Source: Ideonella sp. A 288 | GTDB lineage: Bacteria > Pseudomonadota > Gammaproteobacteria > Burkholderiales > Burkholderiaceae_C | DNA: 64,000 nucleotides | NCBI RefSeq assembly: GCF_002198735.1 | Contig: NZ_MWLO01000155.1 | Coordinates: 162,732 to 226,731 of the forward strand | Direction of reading: 5' to 3' | Part shown: positions 34,340 through 43,449 of the stretch, one piece after another | How positions within the stretch are numbered: position 1 is the stretch's first letter | Layout: each line of letters begins with the position of its first letter | Position numbers and translations under genes: made by a program | Notes under the pieces: model-generated | Databases searched by the model: none | What the model saw: the letters and a program-made list of their open reading frames with translations, nothing else | What the model was told of the DNA's origin: nothing

Positions 34340-35148
34340 TGCACTGGAGTCCGCAACTCAAGGCGATGGTCCGCCGGATCGTTCGTGGCCGTGACGGCGT
34401 GCTCGCGGATGGCGAGTTCGCAGTGCCAGATTGGGATGCCTACCAGATGGACATCCACCGCCCGTTCGATCCGATCGAGGCGCCAGATGTCGAGCACCGG
34501 GTCGTCCGTTCGGCGCTGGCCGCGCTGGTGGAGTCGGGCATCCTGGCCAGTGCAGACTACGACACGCAGCGCTTCGATGCCATGCGTGCGATCGTTCGTG
34601 AGCGTTTCGATGTTCCCTGGACTGCGATCACTCCGCGAGTGCAGCGTCTCATCTACGCCATCAACGCGATCCATCGGCCCGCCGTGATGGTGGCTGCGGG
34701 CATCTTCTGCGGCAATACGTTCATCAGCAATGCGGGTGCCGCCATCGGACCAGGAGCGGTCTACAAGGCCCGAGTGCTCGTCGGCCTCGAGATCGACCCG
34801 ATCGAGGCGGCGCGAGCCGAGCGCAACGTCCGCGCCATCGACGACTCCGATGCTGTCCGCATCGTGGCCGCGGATGCAGTGGCCTTCTGTGCCGGTTTCG
34901 CCGATCCCATCGACTTGCTGTACCTCGATGCCGATGATGCCAATGGTCGCGGCAAAGCCATCTACGTGGACATCCTGAATGCGGCCTGGGGCAAGCTGCA
35001 ACCGGGCGGCCTGCTGCTGGCCCACAACAGCGTCAACAATGCTTCGCAGATGCAGGACTACTTCGCCTTTGTCCGCGACCCTGTCAACTGCCGCGCCAGC
35101 GTCAACGTCGTGCTGGATGGCGAGGGTCTGGAGGTGTCGGTTCGATAG
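34336..35148 (+). CDS. SAM-dependent (O-)methyltransferase
   Basis: A 270-residue class I methyltransferase. Motif I is degenerate (MVAAGIFCGNTFISNAG), followed by VGLEIDPIEAARAERN with the ribose-binding acid, DLLYLDADDA and a late LQPGGLLLAHNSV strand, as in COG4122-type O-methyltransferases. ATG 34336 overlaps the previous stop; ATG 34339 is an equally good start. It closes the six-gene coupled operon. Confidence 0.8.
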   Translation: MMHWSPQLKAMVRRIVRGRDGVLADGEFAVPDWDAYQMDIHRPFDPIEAPDVEHRVVRSALAALVESGILASADYDTQRFDAMRAIVRERFDVPWTAITPRVQRLIYAINAIHRPAVMVAAGIFCGNTFISNAGAAIGPGAVYKARVLVGLEIDPIEAARAERNVRAIDDSDAVRIVAADAVAFCAGFADPIDLLYLDADDANGRGKAIYVDILNAAWGKLQPGGLLLAHNSVNNASQMQDYFAFVRDPVNCRASVNVVLDGEGLEVSVR

Positions 35149-35174
35149 CTTCCGCGGTTGTCGATGGCCGCGTC

Positions 35175-36272
35175 TCACAGGGCCGGGCGATCGTGCACCG
35201 GCAGGGCTGACTGGTCGGGCGACAGCACGTGCGCCTCGATGGATGGGCGATGCCAGCGGCGCACCCACTGGCGCAGTTGGTCGACCATGAGCCATCGAAA
35301 GCAGTTCACGTGGAAGAATCGGCGCCGACGGGCCGTCCACAACGAAGTCCATGGCATGAAGGTGCCGTAGTACTCGCACCGGGACAGGTCACCCTGCTCG
35401 AAGTGGCGCTGCAGTGCGTGGTACTTGAGGATCGTCGAAGGCGACAGGCCGCGGACGGACTCGTCGTAGGTCGTCTTCAGCAGCACCTCGACACCGTCGG
35501 CGGCAATGCACAGGTCGATCGCAACCACCCGGTCGCCGAACCACAAGCGGTAGGCGGTGCCTTGCCCGTTGCTGCAATAGTCCTCCATCACGGCACGATA
35601 GAAGCATGCCTGTGGTGTGCCGCTGGCCAGGGCGGTGCCGCCGGCGGCTTTCCAGCCGGAGCTTTCGAGTCGGGCGTAGTCGTCGATGGCCCCAGCCATG
35701 TCGGCCGGGTCCGTCAGGACCTCGAGCCTCGGCGGGGCCTCTTGCCGCCGCAGGCGGGACAACTGCGTGCGCAAGTTCTGGCGCAGATGGGGACTTCTGG
35801 TTCGCCAGTACGCGTCGAAGTCGCCCCGGATGTCGATCCAACCGCTGTCGAAATGGTCCATGGACCGAATGCCGTGGCCGTCATCGGGCCGCGAGAACAG
35901 CGATGGATCCTGCTGGGTGATGGCCAACATCAGCGGGACGCCAGGCAAGAGATCGAACACGCCGCGAGCGGTTTCGGCGTAGCCGAGTCCGGGCCGCATC
36001 AGCCATGCCCCGAGCGGCAGTTGCGAGGGTTGGAAGGTGTGCCAGCGTCCCCAGGCGTCCGACGTCAGAACGGCCATCGCGACCGACTCGCCGGCGGGGC
36101 CTGCGATGGCGATGCGTTCCCGGCCGGTGCCAAAGAACTGCAGCGCTCGTGCGACGAAGCGCGACTGCAGGAACGGTGGGGCCTGGCAGGCACGATGAAG
36201 GCGGTCCCACGCGCTCTGCCAGGCCGCCATCGGCTGAATCGGCAGGACGGTCCACGGCGCGGAGCTTGTCAT
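35175..36272 (-). CDS. CelD/BcsL-like (FemAB-related) GNAT acyltransferase, second
   Basis: A 365-residue GNAT protein of the same broad type as the one at 27407-28558. Visible are PPFLQSRFVARALQFFG, the helix around SPHLRQNLRTQLSRLRRQ and the acceptor-side LLKTTYDESVRGLSPSTILKY. It converges on the methyltransferase with a gap of 26 bp. Its start at 36272 is the first Met of the conserved part; a longer reading contains Cys-rich sequence unlike the family. Two such enzymes flanking the carrier-protein operon suggest transfer of the operon product to a glycan or lipid acceptor. Confidence 0.83.
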   Translation of the reverse strand: MTSSAPWTVLPIQPMAAWQSAWDRLHRACQAPPFLQSRFVARALQFFGTGRERIAIAGPAGESVAMAVLTSDAWGRWHTFQPSQLPLGAWLMRPGLGYAETARGVFDLLPGVPLMLAITQQDPSLFSRPDDGHGIRSMDHFDSGWIDIRGDFDAYWRTRSPHLRQNLRTQLSRLRRQEAPPRLEVLTDPADMAGAIDDYARLESSGWKAAGGTALASGTPQACFYRAVMEDYCSNGQGTAYRLWFGDRVVAIDLCIAADGVEVLLKTTYDESVRGLSPSTILKYHALQRHFEQGDLSRCEYYGTFMPWTSLWTARRRRFFHVNCFRWLMVDQLRQWVRRWHRPSIEAHVLSPDQSALPVHDRPAL

Positions 36273-36409
36273 GTGAAACGCACGGCAGCAGGTGTGGCGG
36301 CAAGTCTGCCCCGCGCACCATGGCGACGGTTGATTGCCCTCAATGGCCTCCGCTTCGCGGCACAGAGTGTCTCCCTTGGGGGGCATTGGGTTGGCAAGGC
36401 GCTGGCATC

Positions 36410-38716
36410 ATGGCCTGCATGCCAGCCTTTGTCTCGATGACCAACGCGCTCGCGCGACCTGCAGCGACCGCCCTCCAGCCAACGCTCTCGCCTACCCTTT
36501 GCCCGAAGTGGTGGTGGGCGTTTGTGTTCCTGTTGTCGTTGTGCCTGGCGACGGGAGGGGTATCCGCCCAGGCCTCTCCGCTGCCACCGGCCCCCGCGGT
36601 GGTTCACCATGACCTGCGCGTCGTCATCGATCCGGCCAACCATCGCCTGCGCGTGCGCGATCGCGTGCGCATCCCGGCGTCGCTGGTCGACGAGCACCTC
36701 ACGCTCACGCTGCACGCCGGGCTTGCCCTGCAGCCGGTCGCCGGCGGCCTGGTCCTCGTCCGGATGGGCGCAAGCACCGAGGGTGCCGGCGTCGGCCTGG
36801 ACCGCGAGGACCATGCGCGCCGCGGTGGCGTCCCGGTGGCCATGTACCGCGTGCAAGGCGCCGTGCCGGGGCGCGAACTGGTGGGTGAGATCGCCTACGA
36901 GGGCGTGGTCCACCACCCGGTGGCGCAGCAGGGCGCGGCCTACTCACGCGGCTCGGCGCAGTCGCCGGGCCTCATCGAGCCGCGTGGCGTGTTCCTGGCC
37001 GGCGCCACGCACTGGGTGCCGCAGGTGGGCCATGCGCTGATCACCTACACGCTGCAGACCGACCTGCCGACAGGCTGGAAGACGGTGAGCCAGGGGCAGC
37101 GGGGCGAGGTCGCTGCAGGTGCGCCCGACCGTGCGTACGAGCTGTGGACGGTGCCCACGCCGACGGAAGAAGTGCACCTGATTGCCGCGCGCTTCACCGA
37201 GTATTCGCGCGACGCTGGGGGCGTGCAGGCCCAGGCCTTCCTGCGCACACCCGATGCCGCGCTGGCCGATCGCTATCTGGGCGTCACCGCGCAGTACCTG
37301 GCGCTGTTCAGCGGCCTGCTGGGGCCCTACCCCTACCCGAAGTTCGCGCTGGTCGAGAACTTCTGGGAGACCGGCTACGGCATGCCCTCGTTCACGCTGC
37401 TGGGCGAGCAGGTGATCCGCTTTCCGTTCATCCTGCATTCGTCGTACCCGCACGAGCTGCTGCACAACTGGTGGGGCAATGGCGTGTACGTGGACTTCGC
37501 CACCGGCAACTGGTGCGAGGGCCTCACGTCCTATCTGGCCGACCACCTGATTGCCGAACAGCGCGGTCAGGGTGCCGAGCACCGGCGCGACATCCTGCAG
37601 CGCGTGAGCGACCACGTGACGGCCGACAACGACTTCCCGCTGTCGCGCTTCCAGGGCCGAACCGACGCCGTGACCGAGGCGGTGGGCTATGGCAAGACGG
37701 CAATGATGTTCAATATGCTGCGCGAGAAGATCGGCGACGCACGGTTCATCGAGGGCTTGCGTGCCTACTACCGCGAGCATCGCTTCACCGTGGCCGGCTT
37801 CGACGACCTGCGCCGCAGCTTCGAGGCCGCTGGCGGACAGCCACTGGGCCCCTTCTTCGACCAGTGGGTGCGACACCCCGGGGTGCCCGAACTGCAGCTC
37901 GAAGCCGCCACCGCCAGCGGCCAGCGGCTCGAGCTGACCCTGGCGCAGGTGCAGCGCGGGCGGAGATTTGCACTCGACGTGCCGGTGGCCATCCAGACCG
38001 ACGCGGGAATCGAGTTGAAATTGGTGTCCATGCCGGCCGACCAGGCCCGCGTGAGCGTCGGGTTCGATCTGTTGGCACCGGCCCGGCGCGTCGAGGTCGA
38101 CCCTCAGTTCCAGATCTACCGGCGCCTGAATCCGCTGGAGACGCCCCCCACCTTGTCCAAGGCCTTCGGCGCCGGCCGGGTGCTGATCGTCACCCCGGCG
38201 GAGGGCGCCGACACCTATGCCGGACTGTTGAAGGCCTGGCGCAAGCCGGGGGTGGAGGTCGTCGTCGACAGCGCGCTCGAGCATCTGCCAGCCGACCGCG
38301 CCGTGTGGGTGCTGGGTGCACGGAACAAGTTCGTCGGTGCTGTGGCGGCTGGCCTGGACGCGCCGGCGTCGCTGCGGCAGGGCGTGCTGCAGGTGGGCGA
38401 TGCCCGCCACGGCCCCGACACCCGGGGCATGGTGGCGGCCGTGCGCCACCCGCGCGATCCGGCCCTGGTGCGGGTGTACCTCAGCGCGCCCAGCGAGGCC
38501 GCGGCCGCTGCGATGGCACGCAAGCTGCCGCACTATGGCAAGTACTCGTGGGCGGTGTTTGCCGGCGACGAGGCGGCCATCGAGGCGCGCGGCGAATGGC
38601 CGGTGCACGACACACCGCTGGCGCGCAGCTTGGTGCCCGGGGCCGGTCCCATCCGGCTGGTGCCACGTCCCGCGCTGGCCGCACCAGCAGCAGCCGCGGC
38701 GTCGGTCCGGCCGTGA
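36410..38716 (+). CDS. M1 family metallopeptidase, exported
   Basis: A zinc aminopeptidase-like protein of about 768 residues. The zinc site is HELLHNWWGN with the third ligand in WCEGLTSYLADH, about 18 residues on. A signal peptide runs to near VSAQA. Three in-frame ATGs (36410, 36419, 36437) are possible; the first is given, the third would give a shorter n-region. The GAMEN exopeptidase motif is altered (GYGMPSF at that place), which suggests a non-classical specificity. A C-terminal portion of about 250 residues follows the catalytic domain. Confidence 0.88.
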   Translation: MACMPAFVSMTNALARPAATALQPTLSPTLCPKWWWAFVFLLSLCLATGGVSAQASPLPPAPAVVHHDLRVVIDPANHRLRVRDRVRIPASLVDEHLTLTLHAGLALQPVAGGLVLVRMGASTEGAGVGLDREDHARRGGVPVAMYRVQGAVPGRELVGEIAYEGVVHHPVAQQGAAYSRGSAQSPGLIEPRGVFLAGATHWVPQVGHALITYTLQTDLPTGWKTVSQGQRGEVAAGAPDRAYELWTVPTPTEEVHLIAARFTEYSRDAGGVQAQAFLRTPDAALADRYLGVTAQYLALFSGLLGPYPYPKFALVENFWETGYGMPSFTLLGEQVIRFPFILHSSYPHELLHNWWGNGVYVDFATGNWCEGLTSYLADHLIAEQRGQGAEHRRDILQRVSDHVTADNDFPLSRFQGRTDAVTEAVGYGKTAMMFNMLREKIGDARFIEGLRAYYREHRFTVAGFDDLRRSFEAAGGQPLGPFFDQWVRHPGVPELQLEAATASGQRLELTLAQVQRGRRFALDVPVAIQTDAGIELKLVSMPADQARVSVGFDLLAPARRVEVDPQFQIYRRLNPLETPPTLSKAFGAGRVLIVTPAEGADTYAGLLKAWRKPGVEVVVDSALEHLPADRAVWVLGARNKFVGAVAAGLDAPASLRQGVLQVGDARHGPDTRGMVAAVRHPRDPALVRVYLSAPSEAAAAAMARKLPHYGKYSWAVFAGDEAAIEARGEWPVHDTPLARSLVPGAGPIRLVPRPALAAPAAAAASVRP

Positions 38717-38871
38717 CGGCCGGCCTCGCCCGCTGGCCTCAGGCGGGCCAGGGGGTGCGCCGCCAGCGCGCGGGCCGAGCGCGTGGGCTGAGTTCGCTGT
38801 AGGAAACCGCCGACAGCCGATGCCGTCGCCGCCCGACGCGTCGGCCCCGCCGTGCATGTGACCATGGGGCG

Positions 38872-40989
38872 ATGAGCCCAGGCATTGCGAGACCCGTCCG
38901 CTGGACCGTGCTGGCCGCTGCCTTCGCCGCCGTCGTGATCGTGGCCTTCGGGCTGTGCGAAGCCTTGGGCTGGCCCTTCCTGGCCGCGTCCATGCAGCGT
39001 TGGGTGGGCGACACGCTGCAGCGACGTGTCAGCCTGAGCGCTGACCCGGCCATGCCCCCGAAGGCCATGATCCGTCTGCTCGGCGGCATCGAAGTCACGG
39101 CGCCCTACCTCGAGGTCGGCGCGCCGGCGTGGAGCGCGGCGCCACACACGCTGGTGGCCCGCGACGCACGCCTGAGCCTGGGCTACCTCGACCTCTGGCG
39201 CGCCGGGCGCGGCCAGCCCCTGCACGTTCGCGGCTTGCAGGCGCAACGGCTCGACGCCCACGTCGAGCGACGGTCGGACGGCCGCGCGTCCTGGCAGTTC
39301 GGCCGCGGAACCGAGGTGCCCGACACCGCCGAGCTGCCGTCGCGCAGGCCGACCTTCGGCCACCTGCAGGTCGATTCGGGCACCGTGGCCTACCTCGATG
39401 CGATGACGGCGGTCGACGTGCAGGCCAGGTTCTCGCTGGTCGATGGCCCCAACGCCCCGACCGAGGTCATTGGCACTCCCGGTCTGCGGCAGGGCCTGCA
39501 GGTCACCGCCCGCGGCACCTACCGCCAGCAGCCGTTGACGCTCGAGGCGCAGGTGGCCGGCGTCCTGCCGCTGCTGGGTGACCAAGCGGCGGTGGTGGCC
39601 GTGCCGGTGTCGGTCGATGCGCACATCGGCCGCGCCAGGCTGAGCTTCAAGGGCACCGCGACCGACGCGCTGCGCCTGTCGGCCTTGCAGGGGACCTTCA
39701 GCGTGCAGGGCCCCTCGCTCGCGGCGGTGGGCGATCCGTTGGGGGTCACGCTGCCGACGACGGCCCCGTTCCGCGCGGAAGGCCGGCTGGCCCGGCAGGG
39801 CCGGGTCTGGAGCACCGTGCTCGATGAGGTCCGCATCGGCGCCAGTCGCCTGGCGGGCGCCTTCACCTACGACCCGCAACCGCGGGTGCCGGTGTTGGCC
39901 GGCCGACTCACCGGCGCCAGGCTGCAACTGGCTGATCTGGGGCCGGCCTTGGGCGTGCCGGTGCGCACGGCCGCGGCGCCGGCAGCCTCTGCCGCGTCGC
40001 GGTCCACCGCCCGGCCGGGCCGCACCTTGCCGGACCGCGAGTTCGACCTGCCCGCGCTGCGCGCGATGAACGCGACCGTGCTGGTCGCCATCGACATCGT
40101 CGACCTCGGCAGCGGCCTGCTCGAACCCTTGAAGCCGCTGCGGGCCTTACTGGTGCTGACCGATGGCGTGCTCGTGCTGCGCGACCTCGACGCGCGCACC
40201 GGCCAGGGCCACCTGGGGGGGCGCTTGCAGTTCGATGGACGCGCCGCACAGGCGCAATGGACGGCCGATCTGCACTGGGACGGCGTGCGCCTGGAGCGCT
40301 GGGTGCACCAGGCGCGCGCCGCCAATGTGCCACCCTATGCCACTGGCGCGTTGACCGGGCGGGCCCGCGTGGCCGGGCAGGGCAAGTCGACCGCCGCCAT
40401 CCTGGGCAGCCTGCAGGGCGAGGTGCGCCTGCAGGTGGTGAACGGCACCATCTCGCACCTCGTGGTCGAGGCGGCGGGCCTGGACATCGCGCAGGGCCTG
40501 GGCGTGCTCTTCAAGGGCGACGATGCCCTGCCCATCCTGTGCACGGTCGCCCACCTGACCGCCGAGCGGGGCGTGCTGCGGCCGCGCGTCATGGTGCTGG
40601 ACACCACCGATTCGACACTGTGGGTGGACGGGTCGATGTCGCTCGCCAACGAGGCCATCGACCTGCGGGTGATGGTGAGCCCGAAGGACTTCAGTCCGCT
40701 CACGCTGCGCACGCCCATCCACCTGCGCGGCACCTTCGCGGACCCCAGCGTGTCGGTCGACAAGGGCAAGTTCGGCACGCGCCTCGGTGCGTCGGCCCTG
40801 CTGGCCTTCATCAACCCGCTGGTGGCGCTGATCCCGCTGATGGATGTCGGCACCAGCGACGAGGCGAAGCGCAGCGTGGACCAGTGCCGCGCATTGACCG
40901 GCCGCAAGGCGGGCCTCCCCGCGCTGCCGGCGCCGGACAAGGGCGCCCGGTCGGCGCCCAGGCCGGTGGCGGCGGCGCCGGTGCGCTGA
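38872..40989 (+). CDS. AsmA family protein
   Basis: A 705-residue envelope protein. One N-terminal membrane anchor (WTVLAAAFAAVVIVAFGLC) is followed by repetitive beta-rich sequence typical of AsmA/TamB-like bridges, and the C-terminus has the AsmA_2-type LKGDDALPILCTVAHLTAERGVL segment (LFKGDDALPILC here). Such proteins move lipids between membranes. The ATG at 38872 has no strong ribosome binding site. Confidence 0.87.
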   Translation: MSPGIARPVRWTVLAAAFAAVVIVAFGLCEALGWPFLAASMQRWVGDTLQRRVSLSADPAMPPKAMIRLLGGIEVTAPYLEVGAPAWSAAPHTLVARDARLSLGYLDLWRAGRGQPLHVRGLQAQRLDAHVERRSDGRASWQFGRGTEVPDTAELPSRRPTFGHLQVDSGTVAYLDAMTAVDVQARFSLVDGPNAPTEVIGTPGLRQGLQVTARGTYRQQPLTLEAQVAGVLPLLGDQAAVVAVPVSVDAHIGRARLSFKGTATDALRLSALQGTFSVQGPSLAAVGDPLGVTLPTTAPFRAEGRLARQGRVWSTVLDEVRIGASRLAGAFTYDPQPRVPVLAGRLTGARLQLADLGPALGVPVRTAAAPAASAASRSTARPGRTLPDREFDLPALRAMNATVLVAIDIVDLGSGLLEPLKPLRALLVLTDGVLVLRDLDARTGQGHLGGRLQFDGRAAQAQWTADLHWDGVRLERWVHQARAANVPPYATGALTGRARVAGQGKSTAAILGSLQGEVRLQVVNGTISHLVVEAAGLDIAQGLGVLFKGDDALPILCTVAHLTAERGVLRPRVMVLDTTDSTLWVDGSMSLANEAIDLRVMVSPKDFSPLTLRTPIHLRGTFADPSVSVDKGKFGTRLGASALLAFINPLVALIPLMDVGTSDEAKRSVDQCRALTGRKAGLPALPAPDKGARSAPRPVAAAPVR

Positions 40990-40997
40990 GCGTGGCG

Positions 40998-41457
40998 ATG
41001 TGGGTGCACAGGCCGGCCTGGGTGCGTGACGACGGCGCGATGGGGGCAGACGGCGCGCCCAGCACGGGTGCGGCCGTGTCCTACTGCAGCGTGTTCTCGC
41101 TGGCGCCCTTGCTGATGACCGTGATCTCGGTCGCGGGGCCTGGTGTCGTGGTTCGGCGCGGTCGGCTCGCTGATCGTGGTGTCCGACTGGGTGTGCTGGT
41201 CAGCGCAGATCTTCCTGATCGGGGCAGCGTTCACGTTCGCCCATGCCAGAACGATCGGCTCGATGCGCGACCTGCCGGCGGAACGGCCGGTCGCTGCGGG
41301 CGAGCGCGCAGCGGGCGTCGTCATGGCGTCCGCCAAGGCGATCCGTCGGCCGACCGAGTTGGCTGCGTCGGCGCGGCGCTTGCTGCCCCTGCAGCGATGC
41401 GGCCTGCCCAGGCCGCCGGCCCCAGCCGCCACTGGCCTCGGGCGGCGACGCCGTTGA
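40998..41457 (+). pseudogene. YihY/BrkB family membrane protein, internally deleted remnant
   Basis: One frame (40998 to about 41137) encodes the N-terminal YihY signature DGAPSTGAAVSYCSVFSLAPLL. Another frame (41143 onward) encodes the C-terminal SAQIFLIGAAFTFAHA. The roughly 200 residues between them are missing and the join is out of frame. The gene is therefore dead. It lies just after the AsmA-like gene. Confidence 0.75.
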
Positions 41458-41632
41458 GGCCGCGCCTGCGGCCCAGGCCATCGGCAGCGGTAATCGGGCT
41501 ACGGGACAGCGTGCTGGCCAGCAGCCTCGTGATCTCGTCCTAGGGCCGTTCCGGGCCCGAATCGAGGATCAGGGCCCGGCGCAAGGCTGCCAACCGATGG
41601 CTGTCGAGTCTCACGCCGGGCCCCTCGGTCGA

Positions 41633-41992
41633 TCAGGCGCTTTGGCGAGCGCGGCGACCGGTGGCTGCTGCGTCGATCACGTCGTCGGTGGCGTCCTGCA
41701 CCTGGCGGGTCATCGCGGCCTGGCCTTGGCTCATCAGTGCCATGCTGCTCTGGCTGAGTTCGGTGAGGAACTCGGTGTAGTTCTTCAGCATGCCTTGCAT
41801 CATGTGCGTGAACGCACCGGACTGCACGAGCTTCATCGTCGACTCGGTGGCCTGCTGGAACAACTGGCCCGCGTTGGCGCTGGCCTGCGATGTCACTTCG
41901 GGCGATGTCGCGAAGCGGCTGAGCAATGCCATGTTGGCCTGCGCCAATTTGACGAAGGGTTGGGTCTGGGCTTGCATGACGTGGTCTTGCAT
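41633..41992 (-). CDS. Phasin family protein
   Basis: A 119-residue amphipathic helical protein of the PHA-granule phasin type (FVKLAQANMALLSRFATSPE, later YTEFLTELSQSSMALMSQG). It would coat polyhydroxybutyrate granules. AAGGA lies 6 nt before the ATG. It is divergent from an esterase of the PHB depolymerase family, which supports a PHB role. Confidence 0.82.
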   Translation of the reverse strand: MQDHVMQAQTQPFVKLAQANMALLSRFATSPEVTSQASANAGQLFQQATESTMKLVQSGAFTHMMQGMLKNYTEFLTELSQSSMALMSQGQAAMTRQVQDATDDVIDAAATGRRARQSA

Positions 41993-42269
41993 GGTGAATC
42001 CTTTGGGTGGGTGATGCAGAGTGGCTTGCACCACGGGACGCGGTGCCTCTGCATCGATGGCGGCCCTGCCGGCCAAGCCCCGCTCCCGCAGAAGTCGGTG
42101 ATGGATGGGCGGGCGCCAGACAGCCACTCGGGAACGGAGCGGCCGGGCGATGGCGCGTGTGCACGGGTTGGTGCAGGTCACGCACGATGAGTATGGCAGT
42201 TCGCTTATCCCTACAACGCGAAGACTGCAATAGAGTGCAACCCGCTCATGCCCGCGCTCTGGACCCAGA

Positions 42270-43286
42270 ATGCAGCTGATGAAGAAGCGATTGCGCAAGT
42301 CGGCCTGGGCCAAGACCTTCGAGCGCAGCGTCGCCGCGATGACGCGGATGGCCACCGCGTCGGGCACCCGTGTGCTGGCCAAGGCGCTGAAGCCCGCGGT
42401 GGCCCGGCGGGTGCCGCCCCCAGGGGCGGGCACGTGGATCCCTGGCGTGGCCCTGGGCGCCATGGGTGCGAGGCGCTTCCGCCTGTACCGTCCGCCGGGC
42501 GTTGCCCCCGGTGAACGGCTGCCGTTGATGGTGATGCTGCACGGCTGCGGCCAGGACGCCAACAGCTTTGCGGCCAGCACCCGCATGAACCGCGTGGCGA
42601 TGCGAGAGCGCTTCCTGGTGCTCTACCCCGAGCAGGACCGGCTGGCCAACGGCCAGGGCTGCTGGAACTGGTTCGACACCGGCAGTGGCCGCGCCTTTGC
42701 AGAGGCCGCCCTGATCATGAAGGCGATCGACCAGGTCTGCCTGCTGCACCCGGTGGACCGCACCCAGGTGGCGGTGGCCGGCCTGTCCGCGGGTGCGAGC
42801 ATGGCCGCGCTGCTGGTCACGCGGCACCCAGGCCGCTTCAAGGCGGTGGTGATGCATTCGGGCATCCCGCCGGGCACGGCGCACTCGGCGATGTCGGCGC
42901 TGGGCGCCATGCATGGCCATCGCGCCACCAAGCCGCTCGCCGCCACGCCGGGCGCGATGCAGGCCCACTGGCCGCCCCTGCTGGTGATCCATGGCGACGC
43001 CGACCACGTGGTCTCGCCCCACAACGGCCAGGCGGCAGCGCAGGCGTGGGCGCAGGCCGCCGGTGCGCGCGCCAGCGCGGCGCGTAGCGTGCGACGAGGC
43101 CGGCGCTACCCGATGTCGGTCACTGACTTCAAGTGCAAGGGCAGCACCGTCGCCACCTTGGTGGCGGTGGACCGGCTGGCCCATGCGTGGAGCGGCGGCG
43201 CGGCGAACCAGCCGTTCAGCGACGGCCAGGGGCCCGATGCGTCGCGCATGGCTTGGGCCTTCGCGGCCAGGCAGTTCCGCGCGTGA
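42270..43286 (+). CDS. PHB depolymerase family esterase
   Basis: A 338-residue alpha/beta hydrolase: oxyanion region VMLHGCGQDANSFA, lipase box GLSAGAS near residue 170, Asp in HGDADHVV and His in LAHAWSGG. The family includes feruloyl and acetylxylan esterases as well as PHB depolymerases. The neighbouring phasin points to PHB, but the lack of a clear signal peptide leaves an intracellular role open. The ATG at 42279 is an alternative start. Confidence 0.82.
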   Translation: MQLMKKRLRKSAWAKTFERSVAAMTRMATASGTRVLAKALKPAVARRVPPPGAGTWIPGVALGAMGARRFRLYRPPGVAPGERLPLMVMLHGCGQDANSFAASTRMNRVAMRERFLVLYPEQDRLANGQGCWNWFDTGSGRAFAEAALIMKAIDQVCLLHPVDRTQVAVAGLSAGASMAALLVTRHPGRFKAVVMHSGIPPGTAHSAMSALGAMHGHRATKPLAATPGAMQAHWPPLLVIHGDADHVVSPHNGQAAAQAWAQAAGARASAARSVRRGRRYPMSVTDFKCKGSTVATLVAVDRLAHAWSGGAANQPFSDGQGPDASRMAWAFAARQFRA

Positions 43287-43449
43287 GGCGGCCAGACGGT
43301 CGAACGCCCAGGCAAGGGCAGCACCGGCCACGGATGTGGCAAGGGACCCCTTCCGGTACACGGCGTGTCGCCTGGGCTGCATGGCGACAGCCGGCACTGC
43401 CCGATCCGGTACACGCCGGGGCGCCGCCCGGCGGCGGCCCCCTTGAACT

